Shown: in pieces, positions 44,205-54,917 of the stretch | Layout of the letters: the number at the start of each line of letters is the position of its first letter | How positions within the stretch are numbered: the first letter of the stretch is position 1 | Assembly: GCF_001424985.1 (NCBI RefSeq) | Contig: NZ_LMDA01000022.1 | Coordinates: 186,001-250,000, forward strand | DNA: 64,000 nucleotides | From: Rhizobium sp. Root1212 | Lineage (GTDB): Bacteria; Pseudomonadota; Alphaproteobacteria; Rhizobiales; Rhizobiaceae | Direction: 5' to 3' | Program-made: the position numbers and the translations under genes | Notes under the pieces: model-generated | Databases searched by the model: none | Seen by the model: only the letters and a program-made list of their open reading frames with translations | What the model was told of the DNA's origin: nothing

Positions 44205-45803
44205 ATGAACGTCATGAAATTCAACCTCCGGGCGGCTGCGCTGCTCGGTTCGATCCTGATCGGGGCGAGCCCGGTGCTGGCCGAAACCGTTCTCAACCGC
44301 GGCAATGCCGGCGAGCCGCAGACGCTCGATCAGGCCCACACCTCGATCAACATCGAAGAATTCATCCTCAAGGATCTCTATGAAGGCCTGACGGTTTACG
44401 ACGCTGCCGGAAAGATCATTCCGGGCGCTGCCGAAAGCTGGAAGGTCTCGGACGACGGTACCGTCTACACCTTCAAGCTGCGCGATAACGGCAAGTGGTC
44501 GGACGGCTCTCCGGTCACCGCCGGCGATTTCGTCTTCTCCTTCCAGCGCGTCGAAGACCCGAAGACTGCGGCCGGTTATGCCAACATCCTGCTGCCGATC
44601 AAGAATGCGGAAAAGGTCAACAAGGGCGACCTTCCGGTCGATCAGCTCGGCATCAAAGCCGTCGACGACAAGACGGTCGAGATTACGCTTGAGCGTCCGA
44701 CCCCGTTCTTCCTCGAACTTCTCGCCCACCAGACGGCCCTGCCGGTTTCCAAGGCCAGCGTCGAAAAGAACGGCGCCGATTTCGTCAAGCCAGGCGTGAT
44801 GGTGTCCAACGGCGCCTACAAGCTCGTCGCCCACACGCCGAACGACAGCCTGACCACCCAGAAGAACGAGAACTACTGGGATGCCGCCAACGTCAAGATC
44901 GACAAGGTCATCTTCTACCCGATCGACGACCAGGCAGCCTCCGTCCGCCGCTTCGAAGCTAAGGAAATGGACCTCGTCTACAACTTCTCGGCCGACCAGA
45001 TCGAGCGTCTGAAGAAGTCCTACGGTGACGAAGTCCACGTTTCGCCGACGCTTGCGACCTATTACTACGCCTTCGACACCCGCCAGGAGCCCTATAGCGA
45101 CGTGCGCGTCCGCCAGGCGCTCTCCATGGCCGTCGACCGCGACTTCCTCGCCAAGGAAATCTACTCCGGCTCGCAGCTGCCGGCCTATTCGATGGTGCCT
45201 CCGGGCATCGAGACCTACGGCGACCCGTCCAAGGCCGATTTCGCCTCGATGTCTCAGCTCGACCGCGAAGACAAGGCGATCGCCCTGATGAAGGAAGCCG
45301 GCTACGGTGAAGGCGGCAAGCCGCTCGACATCGAAATCCGCTACAACACCAACCCGAACCACGAGCGGGTGGCAACGGCTGTTGCCGACATGTGGAAGAA
45401 CACCTTCGGCGCCAAGGTCTCGCTGGTGAACCTCGACGTGTCCTCGCACTACGCCTACCTGCAGGAAGGCGGCAAGTTCAACGTCGCCCGCGCCGGCTGG
45501 GTTGCCGACTACGCGGACGCCGAAAACTTCCTGGCGCTCAGCCTGTCGTCCAACAAGACCTTCAACTACGGGCACTATGAAAACCCGGAATTCGACGCCC
45601 TCATGAAGAAGTCCTATGAGGAAACCGATCCGGCCGCCCGCTCCAAGCTCCTCCACGAAGCTGAAGCCATGATGATGCGGGACCAGCCGGTCGCGCCGTT
45701 CCTCACCCAGGCCGACCTGTGGCTCGTCGCCTCGAAGGTCAAGGGCTGGCAGGACAACGCTGCCAACCAGCACCTGACCCGCTTCCTCAGCATCGCTGAA
45801 TAA
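44205..45803 (+). CDS. Peptide/oligopeptide ABC transporter substrate-binding protein (OppA family)
   Basis: Periplasmic binding protein of 532 residues (SBP family 5). A signal peptide starts MNVMKFNLRAAALLGSIL, with cleavage after the AETV region's preceding VLA. Mature start VLNRGNAGEPQTLDQAHTS and blocks RDNGKWSDGSPVTAGDFV, VSNGAYKL and RVRQALSMAVDRD are typical of OppA. AAGGAG is 6 nt before the ATG, and a longer in-frame reading to 44001 is rejected. First gene of a four-gene operon; a strong intercistronic stem follows. Resembles OppA of broad peptide specificity. Confidence 0.94.
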   Translation: MNVMKFNLRAAALLGSILIGASPVLAETVLNRGNAGEPQTLDQAHTSINIEEFILKDLYEGLTVYDAAGKIIPGAAESWKVSDDGTVYTFKLRDNGKWSDGSPVTAGDFVFSFQRVEDPKTAAGYANILLPIKNAEKVNKGDLPVDQLGIKAVDDKTVEITLERPTPFFLELLAHQTALPVSKASVEKNGADFVKPGVMVSNGAYKLVAHTPNDSLTTQKNENYWDAANVKIDKVIFYPIDDQAASVRRFEAKEMDLVYNFSADQIERLKKSYGDEVHVSPTLATYYYAFDTRQEPYSDVRVRQALSMAVDRDFLAKEIYSGSQLPAYSMVPPGIETYGDPSKADFASMSQLDREDKAIALMKEAGYGEGGKPLDIEIRYNTNPNHERVATAVADMWKNTFGAKVSLVNLDVSSHYAYLQEGGKFNVARAGWVADYADAENFLALSLSSNKTFNYGHYENPEFDALMKKSYEETDPAARSKLLHEAEAMMMRDQPVAPFLTQADLWLVASKVKGWQDNAANQHLTRFLSIAE

Positions 45804-45817
45804 CCGAAAGATCCGAA

Positions 45818-45844
45818 CCATGGCGGCGCCTCACGCCGCCATGG
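45818..45844 (+). other. Intercistronic hairpin between binding-protein and first permease genes
   Basis: Perfect 11-bp stem CCATGGCGGCG / CGCCGCCATGG with a 5-nt loop, 15 nt after the binding-protein stop. No T-run follows. Such stems protect the upstream message and lower downstream expression in binding-protein-dependent transporters. Confidence 0.65.
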
Positions 45845-45867
45845 CTTTCGGCCGGAGGGCTTACCCC

Positions 45868-46791
45868 ATGTTTTCCTTCGTGCTGCGCCGCCTCGCGAGC
45901 GCTGTACCGACGCTTTTCATCGTCGTGACGATTTCCTTCTTCCTGATGCGGTTCGCCCCCGGCGGCCCCTTCAACCTCGAAAGGCCGCTGCCGCCACAGA
46001 CGATGGCGAACCTGATGCGGACCTACCAGCTCGACCAGCCGCTCTGGCGCCAATATGTGACCTACATCACCAATGCGGTCACCGGCGACTTCGGCCCGAG
46101 CTACATCTACAAGGACAACACCGTTGCCGAACTGATCGCGAAGGGCCTGCCCTATTCGCTGGAACTCGGTTTTTACGCGCTGTTGCTCGCCTTGATCGGC
46201 GGCGTGCTCGCCGGAACCATCGCAGCGCTTCGGCAAAACAGCGTGCTCGATTTCGCGATCATGTCGGTCTCGACGATCGGCGTCACCGTGCCGAACTTCG
46301 TCGTCGGCCCGGTGCTGACGCTGGTCTTCGCCATCATCCTCGCCTGGCTTCCGGCCGGCAGCTGGGGTGACGGTTCGCTGCGCTTCCTCATCCTGCCGAT
46401 GATCGCGCTCGCGCTGCCGCAGCTTGCGGTCTTTGCGCGGCTGACGCGCGGCTCGATGATCGAGGCCCTGCACACAGACCACATCCGCACCGCACGCGCC
46501 TATGGCCTGCCGGCGCGCACGGTGGTCATTACCCACGCGATGCGGGCGGCCATGCTGCCGGTCGTGTCCTATCTTGCGCCCTGCGCGGCAGCCCTGCTGA
46601 CCGGCTCGGCCGTCATCGAGACGATCTTCACCATTCCCGGCGTCGGCCGCTATTTCGTGCTCGGCGCGATCAACCGCGACTATACGCTCGTCATGGGAAC
46701 CGTGGTGCTGGTCGCCATCTTCGTCATCGTCTTCAACCTGTTGGTCGATATCATCTACGGCCTTCTCGATCCGAGGGTCCGCCATGACTGA
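45868..46791 (+). CDS. Peptide ABC transporter permease (OppB family)
   Basis: Inner-membrane permease of 307 residues. Starts MFSFVLRRLASAVPTLFIVV, the usual OppB N-terminus, with GGAGGG 8 nt before ATG 45868. Six hydrophobic segments; EAA loop HIRTARAYGLPARTVVITHA near residue 205-225; family motif ETIFTIPGVGRYFVLGAINRD near the end. Overlaps the next gene by 8 nt. Confidence 0.94.
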   Translation: MFSFVLRRLASAVPTLFIVVTISFFLMRFAPGGPFNLERPLPPQTMANLMRTYQLDQPLWRQYVTYITNAVTGDFGPSYIYKDNTVAELIAKGLPYSLELGFYALLLALIGGVLAGTIAALRQNSVLDFAIMSVSTIGVTVPNFVVGPVLTLVFAIILAWLPAGSWGDGSLRFLILPMIALALPQLAVFARLTRGSMIEALHTDHIRTARAYGLPARTVVITHAMRAAMLPVVSYLAPCAAALLTGSAVIETIFTIPGVGRYFVLGAINRDYTLVMGTVVLVAIFVIVFNLLVDIIYGLLDPRVRHD

Positions 46792-47917
46792 TATGGTCAA
46801 TGCCCCGCTGGCGCTGCCGCCGGAAACCAAGAGCCGCAGCCTGTTCCAGCTCGCCGCCATGCGCTTCCGCCGCAACCGCGCCGCCATGGCCGGCTGCGTC
46901 GTGCTGGTCCTGATCGCGCTTTTCTCCTTCCTCGGCCCGCTGTTCATCAGCCACAAGTACGACCAGGTCTTCCCGTCCTACGTCTCCGTGCCGCCGAGCT
47001 TGGAGGCCCGGCCGGATGCCGGCAGCCTGCAGGAAGCGATGGAAGGGGTCGCCGGCCGTGCCCGCGTGACGCTGAAGGAATTCGCCGTCGAGGGCCAGAC
47101 CTTCACCGCGACCGTCACCTCCGACCAGCCGATCGATCCGCGCACCACGCGCTATTTCGACCGCGCCAACGAATTCGACGCGACCACGGTGGTCGCCACC
47201 GAAGACGACGGCAAGACGCTGAAGCTTCAAGGCAATGTCAGCCGCGAATACTTCTTCTTCGGCACCGATTCCAACGGCCGCGACATGCTCGCCCGCGTCA
47301 TGCTCGGCGGCCAGATCTCGATCGCCGTCGGCCTTCTGGCAAGTATCGTTTCGCTCGGCATCGGCGTCGTCTATGGCGCGACCTCCGGCTATATCGGCGG
47401 CCGCGTCGACAACGTCATGATGCGCTTCGTCGAAATCCTCTATTCCCTACCCTTCGTCTTCCTTGTCGTCGTGCTCGTCGTGTTCTTCGGCCGCAGCTTC
47501 ATCCTGATCTTCCTCGTCATCGGCGCGGTGGAATGGCTGGACATGGCCCGCATCGTGCGCGGCCAGACGCTGGCGCTGAAACGGCGTGAATTCGTCGGCG
47601 CAGCCCAGGCGCTGGGCCTCACCGACTGGCAGATCATCCGCCGCCACATCATCCCCAACACGATCGGCCCCGTCGTGGTCTTCGTGACGGTGGTGGTGCC
47701 GAAGGTCATCCTGCTCGAAAGCTTCCTGTCCTTCCTCGGTCTCGGGGTGCAGGCGCCGCTGACCAGCTGGGGTGCGCTGATTTCCGAAGGCGCCAACAAC
47801 ATCCAGTCGGCACCGTGGCTTCTGATCTTCCCGGCGATCTTCTTCGTCGTCACGCTGTTTTCCCTGAACTTCGCCGGCGACGGCCTGCGCGATGCGCTCG
47901 ACCCGAAGGACCGCTGA
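46784..47917 (+). CDS. Peptide ABC transporter permease (OppC family)
   Basis: Inner-membrane permease of 377 residues, longer than the usual 290-310 because of about 100 extra periplasmic residues between helix 1 (about 38-57) and the permease core (DSNGRDMLARVMLGG, about 162 onward), as in some OppC proteins of multi-residue peptide importers. EAA loop FVGAAQALGLTDWQIIRRHI; ESFLSFLGLGVQAPLTSWG near the end is diagnostic. Translationally coupled to OppB (8-nt overlap) and 1 nt before the fused ATPase gene. Confidence 0.94.
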   Translation: MTDMVNAPLALPPETKSRSLFQLAAMRFRRNRAAMAGCVVLVLIALFSFLGPLFISHKYDQVFPSYVSVPPSLEARPDAGSLQEAMEGVAGRARVTLKEFAVEGQTFTATVTSDQPIDPRTTRYFDRANEFDATTVVATEDDGKTLKLQGNVSREYFFFGTDSNGRDMLARVMLGGQISIAVGLLASIVSLGIGVVYGATSGYIGGRVDNVMMRFVEILYSLPFVFLVVVLVVFFGRSFILIFLVIGAVEWLDMARIVRGQTLALKRREFVGAAQALGLTDWQIIRRHIIPNTIGPVVVFVTVVVPKVILLESFLSFLGLGVQAPLTSWGALISEGANNIQSAPWLLIFPAIFFVVTLFSLNFAGDGLRDALDPKDR

Positions 47918-47918
47918 C

Positions 47919-49514
<1,596 letters not shown>

Positions 49515-49533
49515 GGGTAGCTCGCTTTTTCTC

Positions 49534-49566
49534 CTCCCTGTGCTATCGATATGATGGCACAGGGAG
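49534..49566 (+). promoter_or_regulatory. Hairpin covering the ribosome site of the SMP-30 gene
   Basis: 10-bp perfect stem CTCCCTGTGC (49534-49543) / GCACAGGGAG (49557-49566) with a 13-nt loop. The right arm contains the AGGGAGG ribosome-binding sequence 7 nt before the ATG of the next gene, so folding would hide it. This suggests translational control of the lactonase gene; there is no T-run, so it is not an ordinary terminator. Confidence 0.55.
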
Positions 49567-49572
49567 GGAAAG

Positions 49573-50490
49573 ATGGCGGAAGCAGCGGCGATTTATGAGG
49601 TCTACGACCCGCGTTTCAACAGGCTGATCATCGGCAGCGCCTGTCTCGAAGAGCTTTATTCCTCCTGCCGCTGGGCGGAAGGTCCAGTCTGGTTCAGCGA
49701 TGCCCAGCAATTGCTCTGGAGCGATATTCCGAACCAGCGCATGCTGCGCTGGACGCCCGAAGGCGGCGTCTGCGTCTACCGCTACCCCTCGAATTTCGCC
49801 AACGGCCATACACGCGACCGGCAGGGCCGGTTAATCTCCTGCGAGCATGGCGGCCGGCGGGTCACCCGCACGGAAATCGACGGCGCGATCACGGTGCTCG
49901 CCGACAGTTATCAGGGCAAGCGGCTGAACTCGCCCAACGACGTGGTGGTGAAATCCGACGGCAGCATCTGGTTCAGCGACCCGACCTACGGCATCCTCTC
50001 CGACTACGAAGGCTATAAGTCCGAGCCGGAACAGGAACACCACAGCGTTTACCGCCTCGATCCCGTGACCGGTGCGCTCGATGCCGTGACCTCCGATTTC
50101 CTGCAGCCGAACGGCCTTGCCTTCTCTCCCGACGAAACGAAGCTCTACGTCGCCGACAGCGGCACCGACCGCGATGGCTTCGCCCCGCGCCATATCAAGG
50201 TCTATGACGTGGAAGACGGCCTGCGGCTGGCGAATTCGCGGGTGTTCTGTCATCTGGACGAGGGCGTCCCGGACGGCTTCCGGCTCGACACCAACGGCAA
50301 TCTCTGGACGAGCGGCGGGAAAGCCGTGCATTGCTTTTCGCCGGAAGGAAAGCTGCTCGGCAAGATCCGCATCCCGCAAGGGGTCTCAAACCTCACCTTC
50401 GGCGGCCCGCGGCGCAACCGCCTGTTCATCACCGCCACCCGCTCGCTCTACGCGATCTACGTGACGGCGACGGGCGCGCAGGTACCGTGA
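49573..50490 (+). CDS. SMP-30/gluconolactonase family lactonase
   Basis: Beta-propeller lactonase of 305 residues. Metal-site Glu in RWAEGPVWF; further blocks LNSPNDVVVKSDGSIWFSDP, LQPNGLAFSPDE and VPDGFRLDTNGNLW carry the conserved Asn and Asp ligands; FGGPRRNRLFITA closes the propeller. It hydrolyses sugar lactones such as gluconolactone to the acid; gluconokinase encoded at 41959-42501 could take the product, but the genes are not adjacent. Follows the peptide operon by 58 nt and may be partly co-transcribed. Confidence 0.92.
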   Translation: MAEAAAIYEVYDPRFNRLIIGSACLEELYSSCRWAEGPVWFSDAQQLLWSDIPNQRMLRWTPEGGVCVYRYPSNFANGHTRDRQGRLISCEHGGRRVTRTEIDGAITVLADSYQGKRLNSPNDVVVKSDGSIWFSDPTYGILSDYEGYKSEPEQEHHSVYRLDPVTGALDAVTSDFLQPNGLAFSPDETKLYVADSGTDRDGFAPRHIKVYDVEDGLRLANSRVFCHLDEGVPDGFRLDTNGNLWTSGGKAVHCFSPEGKLLGKIRIPQGVSNLTFGGPRRNRLFITATRSLYAIYVTATGAQVP

Positions 50491-50493
50491 CCG

Positions 50494-51399
50494 TCAGGCC
50501 GCGCGTTTCTTCAACTGTTGTTCGCGGAAGAAGATGAACAGGCCGGAAGCGACGATCAGCATCGAGCCGATGATCACCGTAATTCGCGGCGTATCGCCGA
50601 AGAACAGCCATCCGAAGATTACAGCCCAGAACAGCAGCGTATATTGCAGCGGAATGACCGTTGCGGCATCGGCAAGCTTCAGCGCGCGGGTGACGAGAAT
50701 ATGCGCCATCATCGCGACGATGCCGAGAAGTCCGAGCAGGACCGTCGCTTCGAAATCCGGCGTGACCCAGCCGGCCGGATGGATCGCAAGGCCCGCAACC
50801 GAGAAGATCAGCGCGCCGACCACCTGCCAGAAGACCAGCGTCGTATCCGGCGTTTCCCGAAGCGTGCGGCCAAGCAGGATGGCGCCGGCAAAGGCGGCGC
50901 TGCCCACCAGCGCGATCACCGCCGGCAGGGTGAAGCTGTCGCGCGAGGGCTCTAGCGCGATCAGGACGCCGACAAAGCCAACGAGGATCGCCGTCCAGCG
51001 CCGCCAGCCGACCTTCTCGCCGAGAACGAAGGGCGAGGCGGCCGCCACATAGATCGGCGCCGCCAGCCAATAGGTCATCGCGTCGGCCAGCGGCATATAG
51101 GCGACGGCGAAATAGAAGGCCGATGCTTCCATGGCAAAGAGCAGCGAGCGCAGCGCATGCAGCCACGGTCGATCGACGACGAGAAACACCCGCCATCCAC
51201 GCTTGACGATGAAGGGCGCGAGAATGACGAGCGCCGCAAGGCTGCGGATCGTCATCAGCTGGCTGACGGAATAGGTGCCGACCAGCCATTTGCCCATGAC
51301 GTCGTTCAGCGAGAACATCAGCATGCTGAGCAGCATGACGAGTGCGCCGTTGCGCGCGGCGCTGCCGGCTTGGGGCGCGAGGGTGGATTGTAGCGACAT
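50494..51399 (-). CDS. EamA/DMT-superfamily transporter
   Basis: Ten-helix drug/metabolite transporter of 301 residues with two EamA repeats: first MLLSMLMFSLNDVMGKWLVG onward, second from about residue 155 (SAAFAGAILLGRTLRET to ILVTRALKLADAATVIPLQY). The typical second-repeat end FGDTPRITVIIGSMLIVASG is present. Probably an exporter of a metabolite; substrate unknown. Convergent with the lactonase gene, only 3 nt between stops. Confidence 0.9.
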   Translation of the reverse strand: MSLQSTLAPQAGSAARNGALVMLLSMLMFSLNDVMGKWLVGTYSVSQLMTIRSLAALVILAPFIVKRGWRVFLVVDRPWLHALRSLLFAMEASAFYFAVAYMPLADAMTYWLAAPIYVAAASPFVLGEKVGWRRWTAILVGFVGVLIALEPSRDSFTLPAVIALVGSAAFAGAILLGRTLRETPDTTLVFWQVVGALIFSVAGLAIHPAGWVTPDFEATVLLGLLGIVAMMAHILVTRALKLADAATVIPLQYTLLFWAVIFGWLFFGDTPRITVIIGSMLIVASGLFIFFREQQLKKRAA

Positions 51400-51784
51400 G
51401 GGCGGCGGTTTCCTGAAACGTTGCCCGCCAGTCGCATATTCTCCCGCGCCGATCCATAGCGCAAAGGCGATGGATCGATCACGATTGCGAATGAAAGCCG
51501 CAGCGACAGATCATTCTGCGCCAGCCCCTTGACCTTGAAAAGAAGATCGCTAACTACTTGGGTGCTTGCGCAGCTTCAGGCATCAACACGGCTGCGCAGT
51601 GAACCTTGGTGCCGGGCCCCTCTGGCGAGAGTTTTTACGGCGCTCTCGTGATGTCGGTACCGCCAGCAGACAAGCCGGCGGATTACGCACAAATGACAAC
51701 TCAACCCATGCGACAAGCGCATGCCGATGGCATGCGTTCCTTTTGCACATCTATCGGCCTCTCCTTCGCAACGGAGGTACGGCC
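51400..51784 (+). promoter_or_regulatory. Structured leader upstream of the DUF475 gene
   Basis: 385 nt without a supported gene. In order: TGCGCAGC / GCTGCGCA (51567-51598, 16-nt loop); CGAGAG / CTCTCG with an 11-nt loop near 51624-51647; and CGCATGCC / GGCATGCG (51718-51736, loop GAT) followed by TTCCTTTTGC. The last looks like an intrinsic attenuator about 50 nt before the start codon. TerC-like genes can be under a manganese riboswitch (yybP-ykoY), but I do not see its GGGGAGUA core. Regulation by this leader is inference. Confidence 0.45.
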
Positions 51785-52864
51785 ATGAACCAGCCCCAAA
51801 CTCACACGTCCTCGCTTGGCTATTTCAAGTGGGCGTTCATCGTTACCGCCGCAGGTCTTGCGCTCGGCGCCTGGCTCGGCTGGAACTCGACGGGCACGAT
51901 TGCCGGCATGGCGACGGTCTTCTTCATCTGCACCGTGCTCGCGGTGCTCGAAATCTCGCTTTCCTTTGACAATGCCATCGTCAATGCCAACAAGCTCAAG
52001 GACATGACGCCGGAATGGCAGCATCGGTTCCTGACCTGGGGCATCATCATCGCCGTCTTCGGCATGCGCATCGTCTTCCCGCTCTTGATCGTCGTCATCG
52101 CCGCCAATATCGGCCCGATCGAAGCGGTCATCCTGGCGGCGGCACGGCCTGAGGAATATGCGCGCATCATGAACGATGCCCATCTTCCGATCGCCGCCTT
52201 CGGCGGCACATTCCTGATGATGGTCGGTCTCACCTACTTCTTCGACCAGGAGAAGGACGTGCACTGGATCGCCTTCCTCGAAAAGCGCATGGCGCGCTTC
52301 GCCACGATCAAAGGCATCGAGATCGCCTTCGTGCTGGTGCTCATCCTCGGCTTCGCGCGCCTGCTCGAAGGGGAGAATGCGACCGTCTTCGTGCATTCGG
52401 CGATCTACGGCCTCGTGACCTTCCTGATCGTCGAGGTGATCGGCGGCCTGCTCGATGCCTCGCAGCAGACGATGAGCGCTGCGGCAAAGGGTGGCCTCGG
52501 CGCCTTCATCTATCTGGAAGTGCTCGATGCCAGCTTCTCCTTCGACGGCGTCATCGGCGCCTTCGCGCTGACGCAGAACCTCTTCGTTATCGCCATCGGT
52601 CTCGGTATCGGCGCCATGTATGTGCGCTCGATGACGATCATGCTGGTGGAGAAGGGAACGCTTGCAGAATACCGCTATCTGGAACACGGCGCCTTCTACG
52701 CCATCCTGATCCTGTCGGTGATCATGTTCTTCCAGACGCTGGTGCATATCCCCGAGGTCATCACCGGCCTTGGCGGCGCTGCCCTAATCGGCGTCTCGCT
52801 CTGGTCGTCGATCCGCCACAACAGGCGCGAGCAGCAGCAACACCTGCAGGAGGCGCACCAGTAA
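51785..52864 (+). CDS. DUF475 (TerC-related) integral membrane protein
   Basis: Membrane protein of 359 residues with about nine hydrophobic segments. The block LEISLSFDNAIVNANKL and its repeat LEVLDASFSFDGVIGAFAL show the acidic 'SFDNA/SFDGV' membrane motifs of TerC-related proteins, which may carry metal ions. Between them is HLPIAAFGGTFLMMVGLTYF. ATG 51785 has GGAGG 7 nt upstream; longer in-frame readings to 51566 are rejected. TerC-type proteins are tied to tellurite resistance or metal-ion (often Mn) export, but DUF475 is not functionally settled. Followed by a strong terminator. Confidence 0.9.
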   Translation: MNQPQTHTSSLGYFKWAFIVTAAGLALGAWLGWNSTGTIAGMATVFFICTVLAVLEISLSFDNAIVNANKLKDMTPEWQHRFLTWGIIIAVFGMRIVFPLLIVVIAANIGPIEAVILAAARPEEYARIMNDAHLPIAAFGGTFLMMVGLTYFFDQEKDVHWIAFLEKRMARFATIKGIEIAFVLVLILGFARLLEGENATVFVHSAIYGLVTFLIVEVIGGLLDASQQTMSAAAKGGLGAFIYLEVLDASFSFDGVIGAFALTQNLFVIAIGLGIGAMYVRSMTIMLVEKGTLAEYRYLEHGAFYAILILSVIMFFQTLVHIPEVITGLGGAALIGVSLWSSIRHNRREQQQHLQEAHQ

Positions 52865-52917
52865 GGTGCGTCCCGATATCCCCGCAGTCGCGCAAGCGGC
52901 TACGGGAGAACAAACGA

Positions 52918-52953
52918 AAAGCCCGCCGGAAGGAACACCGGCGGGCTTTCTTG
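52918..52953 (+). terminator. Rho-independent terminator of the DUF475 gene
   Basis: Perfect 12-bp stem AAAGCCCGCCGG / CCGGCGGGCTTT with an 8-nt loop, followed by CTTGT. Preceded by AAAA, so it may work in both directions and also serve the minus-strand small gene at 53036-53203. Confidence 0.85.
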
Positions 52954-53035
52954 TATCAGGAGATCAGTATCTTGGCATTTGACGGTTTGCGCATTTCCGG
53001 ACGCAAAACCGCTTCGCACCTTTGCTGGAAATGCT

Positions 53036-53203
53036 TTAGCCGCGGTTTACCGAGTGAAACCGGACCGGGTCGATGCCGAGTTCATAGAGGTCGCGATCGC
53101 GCGGGCGACGACCACCTTCGACGGCCGCCGCAGCTGCGGAGGCAGCGCCGAAAACAGCGATCGCACGACCGAAGAAGCTTTTGCGGGCGGAGGTGGCGGA
53201 CAT
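53036..53203 (-). CDS. Hypothetical 55-residue basic protein
   Basis: ATG at 53203, TAA at 53036-53038; preceded by GAGAAAG about 6 nt upstream. The product starts MSATSARKSFFGRAIAVFGA, has an Ala-rich hydrophobic stretch to residue 28 and then a basic, polar tail with RPRDRDLYELGIDPVRF. The 'RDLYELGI' part recalls the 'R.L.DIGL' end of DUF1127-type small proteins of alphaproteobacteria, but the match is weak. Codon use is GC3-rich like its neighbours. Stands alone between the DUF475 terminator and the tct terminator. Role unknown. Confidence 0.6.
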   Translation of the reverse strand: MSATSARKSFFGRAIAVFGAASAAAAAVEGGRRPRDRDLYELGIDPVRFHSVNRG

Positions 53204-53316
53204 TTTGCTTTCTCGCTTTCATGTATCTGGTTGACCACCAGAAGATGGGGAGCGGAGGCGCTTCCGACAATGCACGAATCGTCATCGCAGCTATGCGATG
53301 CAAGCAGGCCATGCAA

Positions 53317-53356
53317 AAAGCAAGCAGGCCGGGCTCTGATGGAACCCGGCCTGCTT
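53317..53356 (-). terminator. Rho-independent terminator of the tctCBA operon
   Basis: Perfect 12-bp stem AAGCAGGCCGGG / CCCGGCCTGCTT (53322-53356) with an 11-nt loop; on the minus strand followed by GCTTTTTGC. The motif CAAGCAGGCC is present again 14 nt further on. Confidence 0.88.
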
Positions 53357-53387
53357 TCGTGGTCGCCCTGAAGATATGGGAGGAGGA

Positions 53388-54905
53388 TCAATCTTCCGAG
53401 GCGGCCAATTGCGACAGAACCTCGCCGCGCCCGCGTGCGCGCAGGACGAGCGGGATGATCAGCGCTGCAGCAGCGATAATGAGCAACGCAGCGGCGATCG
53501 GAGAGGTGAACAGCACCGTCACATCGCCCTGGCTGATGGCAAGCGCCCGGCGCAGTTGCTGCTCCGCCAGCGGCCCGAGGATCAGGCCGACGACGACGGG
53601 CGCGATCGGATAGCCGAAGATGCGCATGACATAACCGAGCAGACCGAAGGCCAAGAGCATGCCAAGCTCGAAGGGTGACGGATTGGCGCCGATGGTGCCG
53701 AGCGTCGCGAAGAGCAGGATGCCGGCATACAGCCAGGGCTTCGGAATGGTCAGCAGCCGCACCCAGAGGCCGACCAGCGGCAAGTTCAGCACCAGCAGCA
53801 TGAAGTTGGCGATCAAGAGGCTGGCGATCAGGCCCCAGACGAGCTGAGGATTGGTGGCGAACAACAGCGGTCCCGGCTGCAGACCGTATTGCTGGAAGCC
53901 GGCCAGCATGATCGCTGCCGTCGCCGTGGTCGGCAGGCCGAGCGTCAACAGCGGCACAAGCGTACCGGCGGCAGACGCATTGTTGGCGGCTTCCGGGCCG
54001 GCCACACCTTCGATCGCACCATTGCCGAATTCTTCCGGGTACTTCGTCAGGCGCTTTTCCGCCGCATAGGACAGGAAGGTGCCGATCTCCGCGCCGCCGG
54101 CCGGCATGGCGCCGATCGGGAAGCCGATCACGGTACCGCGCAGCCACGGCTTCCACGAGCGCGCCCAATCCGCACGCGTCATCCAGACGGAGCCCTTGAC
54201 GGCCTCCACCTTGTCCGGTCCACGGTCCCCCTGGGCGGCGATGTAAAGGGATTCGCCAATGGCGAACATGGCGACGGCCAGCGTCGTCACTTCGATACCG
54301 TCAAGCAGATCGGGAATACCGAAGCTGAGACGCGCCTGGCCGGTCAGCTGGTCGATGCCGATGGTGGCGAGCGCGAGGCCGATGAACAGCGAGGTCAGCC
54401 CCCGCAGGGTCGAATCGCCGAAGGCCGAGGACACGGTCACGAAGGCGAGCACCATCAGCGCGAAGTATTCACGCGGCCCGAAGACCAGCGCGAGCTTTAC
54501 CACATACGGCGCGATGAAGGCGAGCGCTATGGTGGCGATGAGACCGGCGACGAAGGAGCCGATGGCCGCCGTCGCCAGCGCCGGGCCTCCCCGGCCCGCA
54601 CGGGCCATCTTGTTGCCTTCAAGCGCGGTCACGATCGAAGAGCTTTCGCCGGGCGTATTGAGCAGGATCGACGTGGTCGATCCGCCATACATGCCGCCGT
54701 AATAGATGCCGGCAAACATGATCAGCGACCCCGCGGGATCGAGCTTGTACGTGACGGGCAGCAGGAGCGCCACCGTCAGCGCCGGGCCGATGCCGGGCAG
54801 GACGCCGACGGCGGTGCCGAGCGTGACGCCGATCAGCGCATAGAGCAGGTTCATCGGTTGCATCGCAACGCCGAGACCATGCAGCAGGAATTCGAACGTG
54901 TTCAT
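53388..54905 (-). CDS. tctA: Tripartite tricarboxylate transporter large membrane subunit TctA
   Basis: Inner-membrane protein of 505 residues with about twelve helices, the translocation subunit of a TTT-family secondary importer. Family blocks: [20 protein letters not shown] near residue 22-41, [20 protein letters not shown] and [15 protein letters not shown]-like [15 protein letters not shown]. Works with TctB and periplasmic TctC; substrates of the family are citrate and other carboxylates. Lies 12 nt after tctB, with a strong terminator behind. Confidence 0.95.
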   Translation of the reverse strand: MNTFEFLLHGLGVAMQPMNLLYALIGVTLGTAVGVLPGIGPALTVALLLPVTYKLDPAGSLIMFAGIYYGGMYGGSTTSILLNTPGESSSIVTALEGNKMARAGRGGPALATAAIGSFVAGLIATIALAFIAPYVVKLALVFGPREYFALMVLAFVTVSSAFGDSTLRGLTSLFIGLALATIGIDQLTGQARLSFGIPDLLDGIEVTTLAVAMFAIGESLYIAAQGDRGPDKVEAVKGSVWMTRADWARSWKPWLRGTVIGFPIGAMPAGGAEIGTFLSYAAEKRLTKYPEEFGNGAIEGVAGPEAANNASAAGTLVPLLTLGLPTTATAAIMLAGFQQYGLQPGPLLFATNPQLVWGLIASLLIANFMLLVLNLPLVGLWVRLLTIPKPWLYAGILLFATLGTIGANPSPFELGMLLAFGLLGYVMRIFGYPIAPVVVGLILGPLAEQQLRRALAISQGDVTVLFTSPIAAALLIIAAAALIIPLVLRARGRGEVLSQLAASED

Positions 54906-54917
54906 TGCGGCATGCCC

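Noticed and set aside
51400-51784. yybP-ykoY manganese riboswitch ahead of the DUF475 gene
   Set aside because: The family context suggested it, but neither the GGGGAGUA loop nor the GAGACC-UUGCC part is present.
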